DNA of 64,000 bases, from assembly GCF_004522215.1 (NCBI RefSeq), contig NZ_SDLR01000001.1, positions 868,001-932,000 on the forward strand, given 5' to 3'. The notes under the pieces were generated by a model that made no database searches, had not been told where the DNA came from, and saw only the letters and a list, made by a program, of their open reading frames with translations. This document shows positions 46,730 through 55,081 of this stretch, piece by piece. Source of the DNA: Ammoniphilus sp. YIM 78166. Its GTDB lineage: Bacteria > Bacillota > Bacilli > Aneurinibacillales > RAOX-1. Position numbers and translations under genes: made by a program. Position 1 is the stretch's first letter; every line of letters begins with the position of its first letter.

Positions 46730-47679
46730 TAGGCTTCTACCTCCCTTTTCTTGGTAATCATGACTTGAATGACGGTGATGGCTGCTACGACTAGGAAGAA
46801 AATAAGCGCTTTTGCTTCCCCGAGCCCGTACCTGTTATTCACAAAAGCTTCCGTATAGATGTTTAGGGCTAGCATTTCGGTTGACTTGAAGGGTCCGCCA
46901 TTCGTAAGTGATAGGTTGACATCAAATATTTTAAAAGAGGACGAGATCGTCAGGAATAAGCTTATAGTGAAGGCCGGAGCCACCATCGGCAACGTAATGT
47001 GCCGGAGCACTTCCCATCTGTTGGCACCATCAATTTTGGCGGCTTCGATAATATCCAGGGGCACATTTTGCAAAGCGGCCAAGTAGATGAGCATGATATA
47101 ACCTGCACCTTGCCACACGCTAACAATCACGATGCCCCAAAAAGCCGTTTGTTCATCGCCCAGCCATGGGAGTTCGAAAAAAGCGAAGCCGGTTAGTCTT
47201 CCTATTGAATCAAACCCTTTGATAAAAATAAACTGCCAGATAAACCCAAGCAAAAGGCCGCCAATTAAGTTAGGCAAGAAGAACATGGTGCGCAGGATAT
47301 TTCTTGTTTTTAGCATCTGCGAGACGAGCAGGGCCAGTCCAAAGCCTACCAGATTGGTGAGGATAATCGCCACGAACGTATATTTGATCGTAAGCAGGAA
47401 GGACTGCTGGAATTGTTTATCCTCGGTCAAGAGATATTTAAAGTTATCCAGCCCGACCCATGTGACATTCCCATTTACCCCGTTCCAATCCGTAAAGGCA
47501 TAATAGATGCCGGTGATAAAGGGAACCAGGACAATCAGAGAAAAAACTAAAAAAGTCGGTCCTACAAAGAGGGTAAACAACCCCACTTTCTTCCATTTCC
47601 TGTTTAGCGACAACCAATCAGGTGAGACCGTCGTGCCCCGTACTACAGGTGAATTTGCATTTTCCAGTTTACTATTCAT
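46729..47679 (-). CDS. Sugar ABC transporter permease (MalF/UgpA type)
   Basis: 316 residues with six main membrane helices and the EAA loop DIIEAAKIDGANRWEVLRHITLP near residue 215. First gene of the leftward operon; GGAGGTG precedes the ATG. It pairs with the permease downstream to form the channel. Confidence 0.93.
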   Translation of the reverse strand: MNSKLENANSPVVRGTTVSPDWLSLNRKWKKVGLFTLFVGPTFLVFSLIVLVPFITGIYYAFTDWNGVNGNVTWVGLDNFKYLLTEDKQFQQSFLLTIKYTFVAIILTNLVGFGLALLVSQMLKTRNILRTMFFLPNLIGGLLLGFIWQFIFIKGFDSIGRLTGFAFFELPWLGDEQTAFWGIVIVSVWQGAGYIMLIYLAALQNVPLDIIEAAKIDGANRWEVLRHITLPMVAPAFTISLFLTISSSFKIFDVNLSLTNGGPFKSTEMLALNIYTEAFVNNRYGLGEAKALIFFLVVAAITVIQVMITKKREVEA

Positions 47680-47700
47680 TTTCGCACCTCCGATATCTTT

Positions 47701-47752
47701 ATTTTAATCGGCAGCAAAAATCATGAAACGGCTTACATTGACCAAAAGGGTG
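47701..47752 (-). promoter_or_regulatory. Shared regulatory element and promoter of the ABC operon
   Basis: On the minus strand the 20-mer GTCAATGTAAGCCGTTTCAT (47742 down to 47723) is identical to 51216-51235. The similarity extends 10 bases upstream (CACCCT conserved). Exactly 15 nt downstream both promoters have TTAAAAT (here complement of 47701-47707). The location overlaps the -35 region, as expected for an AraC-type activator such as the YesN-like regulator encoded next door. TGAAACGGCTTACA inside it also matches a cre box with one mismatch. Confidence 0.85.
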
Positions 47753-47800
47753 TAAAATATTAAACTATGAAAACATTAAGATTTTTAAAGGGAGGTTAAA

Positions 47801-49606
47801 ATGTGGTGGAGCATTCGTAAAAAACTGATCTTTTTCCTCATTGCTGCGACCGTTATTCCTTTTGGCTTAGCCAATGCCTTAACGTATTATCATACGACGG
47901 AGGCACTTACCCGTAAATTTGTGGCTACCGGTCATGTTGTCATCGAAAATGGGAAAGCGGATATTGCCAGCTATTTAGCGGATTTTTCCTATATCCCAAC
48001 ATCCCTTTATTTTTATACGCCGCTGATGAATGTTTTTCGGGATGGGGTGTCTAGCAATATGACGAATAACCAAAAAGAAATTAACCGGATTCTAGGTTAC
48101 TTATACAATTCTCGTCCGGAAATTGAGCAGATGCATTTATATATCCATAATGGCAAGGACTCCTACACGAATTACCATTCTACCTTAAGCGCCCGGGGCT
48201 ATTATGAAAACGTAATGGAACATCCGTATTACCGCGAGTTAAGCGAAAGGTTAGATTTTACAATCATTGAGCCGCCCCATGAAATTTACAGCTATAATAA
48301 TTTATCGATTATCCCAAATTCACAAAAAAAGCCAGTTCTCAGCTTTCACAACGTGATCCGAGATATTCCTGCAGACCGGGCTCTAGCCTTTTTGTCAGTG
48401 GATATCGAGTTGTCTAGGGTGAAGTCGATTCTTGAGCGCTTATATGATCCGACTACGGAAGACTTTTACCTCATGAATGAGAAAGGGGTTGTGGTCTATT
48501 CTTCCGACGAAACCCTAATCGGGACGACCAATCATCAAGATTGGTTTACGGCGCTGAAAAAAGGGCCTGAGGCAAGTCAAAGCCTGGAGTGGAAGGATCG
48601 GGATTTTTCCGGTGTCATCGTATTTGATCAGTTCTCCGAACCCCATAAAGACTGGTACATTGTAAAAAGGATTCCCTACCATGTTCTTTATCAAAGCGCA
48701 AGAGAAACAACACTTATGAATATTCTGATTGGACTGTTCTCGTTGGTTTTTGTTGTACTTGCAACCATGTGGGTTTCCTACAAGTTCACTGCTCCGATTA
48801 ACGTTTTAATCGCTAATATGAAGAATGTGGAGAAGGGTCAATTCAGTGCGGATTTTGATTCCTTGGGTAATGATGAGTTTGGATTGCTTGGAAGGCATTT
48901 TAAGATGATGATTGCAAAAATTAATCATTTGATTGAGCGAGAGTACAAGCTCGAAATTGAAAAAAAGTCTACGCAGCTCAGTGTCCTGCAGTCTCAGATC
49001 AACCCGCATTTTCTCTATAATGCACTACAGTCCATTGGGACATTGGCCCTCAAGCATCAGGCGGCACACGTATATTCTCTTCTCACATCCTTAGCCAAAA
49101 TGATGAGGTACAGCATCAATATGCAGGAGGATTTTGTAACCCTATCAAGTGAAGTACAGCATGCAAAAGCCTACCTATCCCTGCAAAAGCAAAGATTCGA
49201 CGACAGGTTTGACTATGGTCTCAAAATCGAGCCTGAAGCAGAGGCCATTCAGGTGCCTAAAATGATTTTGCAGCCGATTGTGGAAAATTGTTTCAAGCAC
49301 GGTTTTGACCAATGGGAAGGCAAGGCTTTTATAGGGGTAGAAGCTTGCAAGCGAAAGGATAGACTGTGCATAACCATAAGGGACAACGGTATCGGTATGG
49401 CCCAAGAAGAGGCAGCTAAAATCCAAGATGGCTTGTTCAATAATATAGCACCAAAAGAAGGTTCGGTTGGATTGAAGAATATCTATGATCGCTTACAGAT
49501 CTATTATCCACATGAAGCGGGGATGCTGATCCGAACTACGGAAGGTAAAGGATTTGAAGTTTCGATGGAAATTCCACTCATTCCGCCAAGGAGGTTAGAA
49601 ACATGA
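47801..49606 (+). CDS. YesM-family sensor histidine kinase
   Basis: A 601-residue membrane kinase. Transmembrane segments about residues 10-30 and 305-325 enclose an extracellular sensor domain of nearly 280 residues, followed by HAMP (YKFTAPINVLIANMKNVEKG) and the His_kinase domain with the phosphoacceptor in LQSQINPHFLYNALQSIG near residue 405, then ATPase motifs IVENCFKHGF and IRDNGIGM. It lies between the two operons that share an element. The regulator gene overlaps by ATGA. Confidence 0.93.
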   Translation: MWWSIRKKLIFFLIAATVIPFGLANALTYYHTTEALTRKFVATGHVVIENGKADIASYLADFSYIPTSLYFYTPLMNVFRDGVSSNMTNNQKEINRILGYLYNSRPEIEQMHLYIHNGKDSYTNYHSTLSARGYYENVMEHPYYRELSERLDFTIIEPPHEIYSYNNLSIIPNSQKKPVLSFHNVIRDIPADRALAFLSVDIELSRVKSILERLYDPTTEDFYLMNEKGVVVYSSDETLIGTTNHQDWFTALKKGPEASQSLEWKDRDFSGVIVFDQFSEPHKDWYIVKRIPYHVLYQSARETTLMNILIGLFSLVFVVLATMWVSYKFTAPINVLIANMKNVEKGQFSADFDSLGNDEFGLLGRHFKMMIAKINHLIEREYKLEIEKKSTQLSVLQSQINPHFLYNALQSIGTLALKHQAAHVYSLLTSLAKMMRYSINMQEDFVTLSSEVQHAKAYLSLQKQRFDDRFDYGLKIEPEAEAIQVPKMILQPIVENCFKHGFDQWEGKAFIGVEACKRKDRLCITIRDNGIGMAQEEAAKIQDGLFNNIAPKEGSVGLKNIYDRLQIYYPHEAGMLIRTTEGKGFEVSMEIPLIPPRRLET

Positions 49607-51159
49607 AAGTATTAGTCGTGGACGATGAGCAGCATGTCCGGGAAGCTATACGGCTTCTTGGAAACTGGGACAAGTATGGCATAGAAGTTATTTTGGAAGC
49701 GAGTCATGGCGAAGAGGCCATAAGCTTAATTCTGGAGCATAGGCCAGAAATTGTTTTCTCCGATGTGAAGATGCCCAAGATGGATGGCCTACAGCTTTTG
49801 GAATGGATGAAGGAAAAACACCCCACCGGAAAAACCATCATCGTTACAGGGTATGACGATTACCAGTATATGAGGAAGGCAATTCATTGCGGAAGTGCCG
49901 ATTATCTATTAAAACCAGTCGATCCTGAAGTCTTGAATCAAACACTGGATGAAGCCGTGCAAGCATGGGAAAGGGAAGAAGCGGAACGGAAAGAAAAGAA
50001 AAGCAGCTCCCAATTTATCAATGAGATGAAACCCATTTACCGGGACAGAATTCTTACGAAAATTTTAGATCAAGTTCATTCCGAAGACTTAGACTATCAA
50101 GCACTAAATCTACCCCCATCCGCCGCGTATCAAACCGCACTGGTAAAGATCAATGGGGATCATGAACTTGATTATTTTTCGGCCCTGAATGTGATGAATG
50201 AGATGGCAGGTAGCAAGAATTGCGGCATGGGTTTTCGTTACTTATCGGCTAAAGGGGAAATTGTCGTCGTTCTTTGGGACAGGCTAGACGATACCAAGCA
50301 GCTACTAATTCACATGTACCATTCCTTAAAGAAAGTTCTGGGCGTTTCTTGTCCGATGGCTCTCGGCAAGCCGGTTGACGGATTAATGAGCTTAACGAAG
50401 TCCTATCAAAAAGCTAAAGAGGTGCTTCTGAGCCAAAATATTCTAAAAAAAGAGAGCGTGAGGGTCTATAGTCAAGAAGAAGGAACGAAGGAACCGTTAA
50501 TCAACCTCCTTTCCTATTCGACTTCTATTGAGCTTGCGATCCAGGCAGGCGAAATCGAGGCTTTTAAAGAATTAATGAAGAGAATCACGAAAGAATTCCA
50601 AGACCGATCTTTTTTATCCTTAAACCAATTGCACCATCTGGAGAAAGAATATGCCATCATTGGCAATCGATTTTTCAAAACGTATCATATTCCCTACTCC
50701 ATGTCTGATGAGCTAGAAAAAAGAATCGACTGCTTTTTTGATCAGAATGGTACCTTCCAATTAGAGAAATACATGGAAAGAAAGAAAAGGGAGATCTCAC
50801 TATTGCTTAGAATGGTCAAAAGATATTCGCCATCTAAAAAGGCGAACGTCATCTATGAAATTGAACAGTACTTGCAAGCCAATTTTAATAGAGATGTAAA
50901 GCTGCAGGAAATCTCCGACCATTTTTATTTAAGCAGGGAATATATTTCTAGAAAATTCAAGCAGGAGTTTAATGAAAATATCTCGGATTATATCATAAAA
51001 ATTAGGATGGCCAAGGCCAAATCCTTATTAAAAAACAGTGAGTTAAAAATCTACGATATCGCCAATATGATTGGCTACCAGGACGACAAATATTTTCGCA
51101 AGGTATTCAAAAAAGTAGAAGGGATCACTCCTAATGAATACCGATCCTCCCACACTTAA
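49603..51159 (+). CDS. YesN-family AraC-type response regulator
   Basis: 518 residues. The receiver domain has VVDDEQHVREAIR at the start, the phosphorylated Asp in IVFSDVKMPKMDG near residue 55 and the lysine of DYLLKPV near 104. A long middle region precedes two AraC helix-turn-helix motifs (VKLQEISDHFYLSREYISRKFKQEF and KIYDIANMIGYQDDKYFRKVFKK) at about 430-510. It most likely activates the ABC operon and the ThuA-led operon through their common element. Confidence 0.93.
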   Translation: MKVLVVDDEQHVREAIRLLGNWDKYGIEVILEASHGEEAISLILEHRPEIVFSDVKMPKMDGLQLLEWMKEKHPTGKTIIVTGYDDYQYMRKAIHCGSADYLLKPVDPEVLNQTLDEAVQAWEREEAERKEKKSSSQFINEMKPIYRDRILTKILDQVHSEDLDYQALNLPPSAAYQTALVKINGDHELDYFSALNVMNEMAGSKNCGMGFRYLSAKGEIVVVLWDRLDDTKQLLIHMYHSLKKVLGVSCPMALGKPVDGLMSLTKSYQKAKEVLLSQNILKKESVRVYSQEEGTKEPLINLLSYSTSIELAIQAGEIEAFKELMKRITKEFQDRSFLSLNQLHHLEKEYAIIGNRFFKTYHIPYSMSDELEKRIDCFFDQNGTFQLEKYMERKKREISLLLRMVKRYSPSKKANVIYEIEQYLQANFNRDVKLQEISDHFYLSREYISRKFKQEFNENISDYIIKIRMAKAKSLLKNSELKIYDIANMIGYQDDKYFRKVFKKVEGITPNEYRSSHT

Positions 51160-51164
51160 TACCA

Positions 51165-51193
51165 CAGGGGCCAAACATCATGTTTGGCCCCTG
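51165..51193 (+). terminator. Terminator-like hairpin after the response regulator gene
   Basis: A perfect 13-bp stem CAGGGGCCAAACA / TGTTTGGCCCCTG with a 3-nt loop; the T-run behind it is weak (TTCAATATCTT). Confidence 0.8.
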
Positions 51194-51205
51194 TTCAATA
51201 TCTTC

Positions 51206-51257
51206 CACCCTATGTGTCAATGTAAGCCGTTTCATTCATTCCCGTACGCTTTAAAAT
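51206..51257 (+). promoter_or_regulatory. Shared regulatory element and promoter of the ThuA-led catabolic operon
   Basis: GTCAATGTAAGCCGTTTCAT at 51216-51235 is identical to the element before the ABC operon, in the same orientation to its downstream gene. CACCCT at 51206-51211 is also conserved. TTAAAAT at 51251-51257 lies at the same 15-nt distance as in the partner promoter. Confidence 0.85.
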
Positions 51258-51292
51258 GATAGATAACGAAAGCGAAAAAAGGAGTGGGTGTC

Positions 51293-52024
51293 ATGTTGAA
51301 AGTTACCGTGTGGAATGAAAACCGCCATGAACAGAAAAATCCGGCTGTAAGGGAGATTTATCCTCAAGGAATTCATGGTGCGATCGCTCAGTTTTTACAA
51401 GCAGAAGGGTTTGAAACAAGGACGGCGACACTTGATGAGGAAGCACATGGATTGACAGACGAAGTGCTGGAGGGAACCGATGTCTTGGTTTGGTGGGGGC
51501 ATCTGGCACACGACGAAGTACAGGATGGGGTCGTTCAAAAGATCCATCAGCGGGTTCTTGATGGGATGGGGTTGATTGTCCTGCATTCCGGCCATTTTTC
51601 AAAGATCTTTAAACGGCTCATGGGGACCAGCTGCGATTTAAAGTGGCGGGAAGCGGATGAAAAAGAACGCCTATGGGTGGTCAGCCCAAGCCATCCGATT
51701 GTCGAAGGGATATCGGAATCTATCGAACTGGAAAAAGAAGAAATGTATGGCGAGCACTTTGATATTCCGCAGCCTGATGAACTGATTTTTGTCAGTTGGT
51801 TTGAAGGCGGAGAAGTGTTTCGCAGTGGCTGCACGTACCATCGCGGAAATGGGAAGATCTTTTATTTCCGGCCTGGGCACGAAACCTATCCGACCTACCA
51901 TAACCTGCAAATTCAACGTGTGATTGCAAATGGAGTCAAATGGGCACAGCCAATCAATAGGCAGCGTCCGGTTTATGGAAATGCAAAGCCATTGGAAACC
52001 ATCAAAGCCATGGAGGTACTGTAA
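51293..52024 (+). CDS. ThuA-like domain protein
   Basis: 243 residues with the ThuA (class I amidotransferase-like) fold: [11 protein letters not shown] at the start, [15 protein letters not shown] near 65, [13 protein letters not shown] near 95, and [20 protein letters not shown] near 190. ThuA proteins occur with Gfo/Idh dehydrogenases in trehalose and related disaccharide utilisation, and their exact reaction is not settled. It is the first gene of the catabolic operon. ATG 51293 behind GGAGTGGG; GTG 51284 overlaps that site. The stop overlaps the next start by one base. Confidence 0.85.
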   Translation: MLKVTVWNENRHEQKNPAVREIYPQGIHGAIAQFLQAEGFETRTATLDEEAHGLTDEVLEGTDVLVWWGHLAHDEVQDGVVQKIHQRVLDGMGLIVLHSGHFSKIFKRLMGTSCDLKWREADEKERLWVVSPSHPIVEGISESIELEKEEMYGEHFDIPQPDELIFVSWFEGGEVFRSGCTYHRGNGKIFYFRPGHETYPTYHNLQIQRVIANGVKWAQPINRQRPVYGNAKPLETIKAMEVL

Positions 52025-53058
52025 TGAACAAGCTAAGAGTAGGGGTTATCGGATGTGGAAGTATTGCGCAGCACCGCCATTTACCGGAATACCATGCAAA
52101 CCCTCATGTGGAGATCGTTGCGGTTTGTGATGTCCATGCCGAGCGAGCTCATGAAGTAGCCGAGAAATTCGGCGCCACTGCGTATACAAGCTTTGAAGAG
52201 CTCTTGAATTGCGGGAATGTCGATGCGGTCAGCGTTTGTACCCCTAATTATCTACATGCACCGATCACGATTGCCGCACTGGAAGCGGGCCTTCATGTTC
52301 TTTGCGAAAAACCGATGGCTACATCCGAGGTAGAAGCCAAGTCGATGATAACAGCTGCTAAACAAAGCGGCAAAAAACTAATGATTGCCCATAACCAACG
52401 GTTTGTACCATCGCACCAAAAGGCTAGGGAGCTCATTGCGAGCGGGGAAGCAGGCAGGATCTTCAGCTTCCGCACGGCTTTTGGCCATGGAGGGCCGGAA
52501 GGCTGGAGTGTAGAGGGCAAGGAAGGTTGGTTTTTCCAAAAAGAAAAAGCTTTTGTGGGGGCCATGGGGGATCTAGGTGTTCATAAGACGGACCTGCTCC
52601 GCTATGTCCTGGGTGAGGAAATGACCGAAGTCGCTTCCTTTGTCCAAACAAATGCCAAGGATTTTGCCGATGTGGATGACAACGCGGTATGCGTCTTAAA
52701 AACGGAAAGCGGTATTATCGGTACCTTAGCCGCAAGTTGGGCTTATGTTAGCAAGGAAGACAATTCCACAGTGATTTATGGGGAAAAGGCGATCCTCCGC
52801 TTAGAGGATGACCCCGATCATTCCCTTATAGTCCAGTATGGGAACGGGGATATCGTCAAGTATCAGCTCGGCAAAATTCAGTCCAATGAAACTGGCGGAC
52901 AAAATAACTCCTATGTGGTTGAAAAGTTTGTTGACGCGATCATGGAAGATAAAGAGCCGCCCATCCCTGGAGAAGAAGGAATGAAGTCCTTGCAAGTGAT
53001 TTTGGCCGCGCTCGAATCCAATGAGACCAAACGAACGGTCAGCGTAAAGGGGGTGTAG
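52024..53058 (+). CDS. Gfo/Idh/MocA-family NAD(P)-dependent dehydrogenase (first copy)
   Basis: 344 residues. Rossmann motif GVIGCGSIAQHRHLP, the family EKP motif in HVLCEKPMATSE near residue 95, and the catalytic Asp/His in GAMGDLGVHKTDLLRY near 180. Such enzymes oxidise or reduce a sugar hydroxyl, often at C3 of a glycoside. It overlaps the ThuA-like gene by TAATG. A paralogue follows within 2 nt, suggesting a pair acting on epimeric substrates. Confidence 0.92.
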   Translation: MNKLRVGVIGCGSIAQHRHLPEYHANPHVEIVAVCDVHAERAHEVAEKFGATAYTSFEELLNCGNVDAVSVCTPNYLHAPITIAALEAGLHVLCEKPMATSEVEAKSMITAAKQSGKKLMIAHNQRFVPSHQKARELIASGEAGRIFSFRTAFGHGGPEGWSVEGKEGWFFQKEKAFVGAMGDLGVHKTDLLRYVLGEEMTEVASFVQTNAKDFADVDDNAVCVLKTESGIIGTLAASWAYVSKEDNSTVIYGEKAILRLEDDPDHSLIVQYGNGDIVKYQLGKIQSNETGGQNNSYVVEKFVDAIMEDKEPPIPGEEGMKSLQVILAALESNETKRTVSVKGV

Positions 53059-53060
53059 CG

Positions 53061-54101
53061 GTGAACAAGCTTCGGATCGGGATCATCGGAGTGGGAGGCA
53101 TTGCTCAGGACCGCCATATTCCGTCATTTCTTGAATTAAAGGATTGGTGTCAAATTACCGCGGTTACCGATGTCCATGTAGAACGTGCAAGAAAAGTACA
53201 GGCCACTTACAGCATTCCGCATGTGTTTGAAGATTACCATGATTTATTTGCAGAAGTGGATGCGGTTTGCATTTGTACGCCTAATAAGTTTCATGCAGAA
53301 ATTTCCATTGCAGCATTGGAAGCCGGTGTTCACGTCCTGTGCGAAAAGCCGATGGCACTGAACGCTAAAGAGTGTGAGGCGATGCTGGCCGCCTCAAGGA
53401 GGTATGGCAAGGTATTGGCGATTGCCTATCACTACCGCTTTATGAAGGAAGCCCAAGCAGCAAAGACAGTCATGCAAGAAGAAGTGGGCAAGCCACTGGT
53501 GGCCCGGATCCAGGGCTTACGAAGAAGAAAGGTTCCCGGCTGGGGCGTGTTTACGAATAAAGAGCTGCAGGGAGGAGGCAGTTTGATCGATTATGGCTGC
53601 CATCTGCTTGATCTGGCGATCTGGCTCATGGGTAACCCCAATCCTATCGTCGTTCATGGAAACACATACAACACGTTAAGCAAAACCCCCAATCAAGTGA
53701 ATCTGTGGGGATCCTTCGATCATGAAGGCTTTGATGTCGATGATCATGTAACAGCTTATATCACCTTTGAAAATGGCGCTTCCATGCTGTTTGAAACCTC
53801 ATGGTCAGCTAACATCAAAGACGATAAGGAGCATATCAGCATTTCAGGTGATCTTGGCGGGATCAGCGTCTTTCCCTTTGAGATTTATTCAACTAAGAAT
53901 GGTTTATTGTTAGACAGCGTGCCTGCTTGGCTTCCGGGGGAAGAGAACCCAGGCCTGCCGCAGGCGAAGAATTTTATTCGGGCTTGTCTTGGCATGGAGG
54001 AACTGGTGGTTAAGCCAGAAGAAGCACTTCAGGTTTCGCAGATTATGGATGCCATTTATAAGAGCAGCTACGCTTTGCAAAAGGAGGATGTAACACAATG
54101 A
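53061..54101 (+). CDS. Gfo/Idh/MocA-family NAD(P)-dependent dehydrogenase (second copy)
   Basis: 346 residues. Rossmann motif GIIGVGGIAQDRHIPS, EKP motif in HVLCEKPMALNAKE near 95, catalytic Asp/His in GGGSLIDYGCHLLDLAIW near 178. It is clearly paralogous to the preceding enzyme but well diverged. GTG start behind AAAGGGGGTG. It overlaps the epimerase gene by ATGA, so the two products are probably made in equal amounts. Confidence 0.92.
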   Translation: MNKLRIGIIGVGGIAQDRHIPSFLELKDWCQITAVTDVHVERARKVQATYSIPHVFEDYHDLFAEVDAVCICTPNKFHAEISIAALEAGVHVLCEKPMALNAKECEAMLAASRRYGKVLAIAYHYRFMKEAQAAKTVMQEEVGKPLVARIQGLRRRKVPGWGVFTNKELQGGGSLIDYGCHLLDLAIWLMGNPNPIVVHGNTYNTLSKTPNQVNLWGSFDHEGFDVDDHVTAYITFENGASMLFETSWSANIKDDKEHISISGDLGGISVFPFEIYSTKNGLLLDSVPAWLPGEENPGLPQAKNFIRACLGMEELVVKPEEALQVSQIMDAIYKSSYALQKEDVTQ

Positions 54102-55066
54102 AATTAGGTGTGTTTACCGTATTATTTGCTGATCAATCCTTTGAAGATATGCTGGATCGGGTGCAGGCGGCGGGGCTGCAGGCAGTGGAAATTGGGACAG
54201 GCTGTTATCCGGGCAACAGCCATTGCGATTTGGACCGTCTATTGGATAGTGAAGAAGCACGCCAGGAGTATAGGCAAAAGGTGGAGGAACGGGGGCTGTT
54301 CATCAGTGCCTTCAGCTGCCACGGCAACCCGATTTCTCCTGATCCGAGCTTTGCCCGCGAGTCGCATGAAACGCTCCTTAAAACCATCAAACTAGCCTCT
54401 CTTTTAGGTGTCCCCGTTGTCAACTGCTTCTCAGGGGTCAGCGGAGACCATGAAGGAGCCAAGTCTCCCAACTGGCCGGTTACGCCATGGCCGAACGAGT
54501 ATGGGGACGTTCTAAAGTGGCAGTGGGAAGAAAAGCTGATTCCTTACTGGAAAGAGGTGGGGCAATACGCCAAGGAACATCACGTCAAGATTGGGCTTGA
54601 ATTACATGGGGGATTCCTGGTTCATACCCCTTATTCGTTATTGAAGCTGCGGGAAGCGACTTGTGACGCCATCGGGGCCAATCTAGATCCCAGCCATTTG
54701 TGGTGGCAGGGCATAGAGCCAGTGGCAGCGATTAAGATCTTGGCAAGGGAAAATGCCATTCATCATTTCCATGCCAAAGACACGTATATTGACCAGGATA
54801 ATGTCAACATGTATGGGCTGACCGATATGCAGCCATACGGTGAAGTACAGACAAGAGCCTGGACCTTCCGCTCGGTAGGCTGCGGCCATGGCTTGAAGGA
54901 GTGGTCTAACATGATGAGCGCGCTTCGGACCTATGGTTATGATTATGTAGTCAGTATTGAACATGAAGATCCGATCATGTCGATTCAAGAAGGATTTACC
55001 CGGGCGGTCGCCAATCTGAAATCCGTCCTGATTGAAGAATCCCCTTCCCAGATGTGGTGGGTATAA
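54098..55066 (+). CDS. Sugar phosphate isomerase/epimerase-like TIM-barrel protein (YcjR-like)
   Basis: 322 residues of the xylose-isomerase-like TIM-barrel family. Likely metal ligands are Glu in IGLELHGGF near 170, Asp/His in IGANLDPSHLWWQG near 203, His in IHHFHAKDTY near 230 and Glu in YVVSIEHEDP near 293. E. coli YcjR, a relative in a similar gene set, epimerises 3-keto-glycosides at C4. The overlap with a Gfo/Idh gene fits a keto-sugar substrate. The exact reaction is inferred from context. Confidence 0.85.
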   Translation: MKLGVFTVLFADQSFEDMLDRVQAAGLQAVEIGTGCYPGNSHCDLDRLLDSEEARQEYRQKVEERGLFISAFSCHGNPISPDPSFARESHETLLKTIKLASLLGVPVVNCFSGVSGDHEGAKSPNWPVTPWPNEYGDVLKWQWEEKLIPYWKEVGQYAKEHHVKIGLELHGGFLVHTPYSLLKLREATCDAIGANLDPSHLWWQGIEPVAAIKILARENAIHHFHAKDTYIDQDNVNMYGLTDMQPYGEVQTRAWTFRSVGCGHGLKEWSNMMSALRTYGYDYVVSIEHEDPIMSIQEGFTRAVANLKSVLIEESPSQMWWV

Positions 55067-55081
55067 AAGAGGTGGAACAGC

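Noticed and set aside
47132..47503. 123-codon frame opposite the MalF-type permease gene
   Set aside because: Antisense shadow of a well-supported permease; no ribosome site or recognisable domain.
47724..47737. TGAAACGGCTTACA as a CcpA cre box
   Set aside because: It has a single mismatch to consensus, but lies wholly within the longer element conserved between the two operons, which is better explained by the YesN-type regulator. Mentioned as a possibility only.
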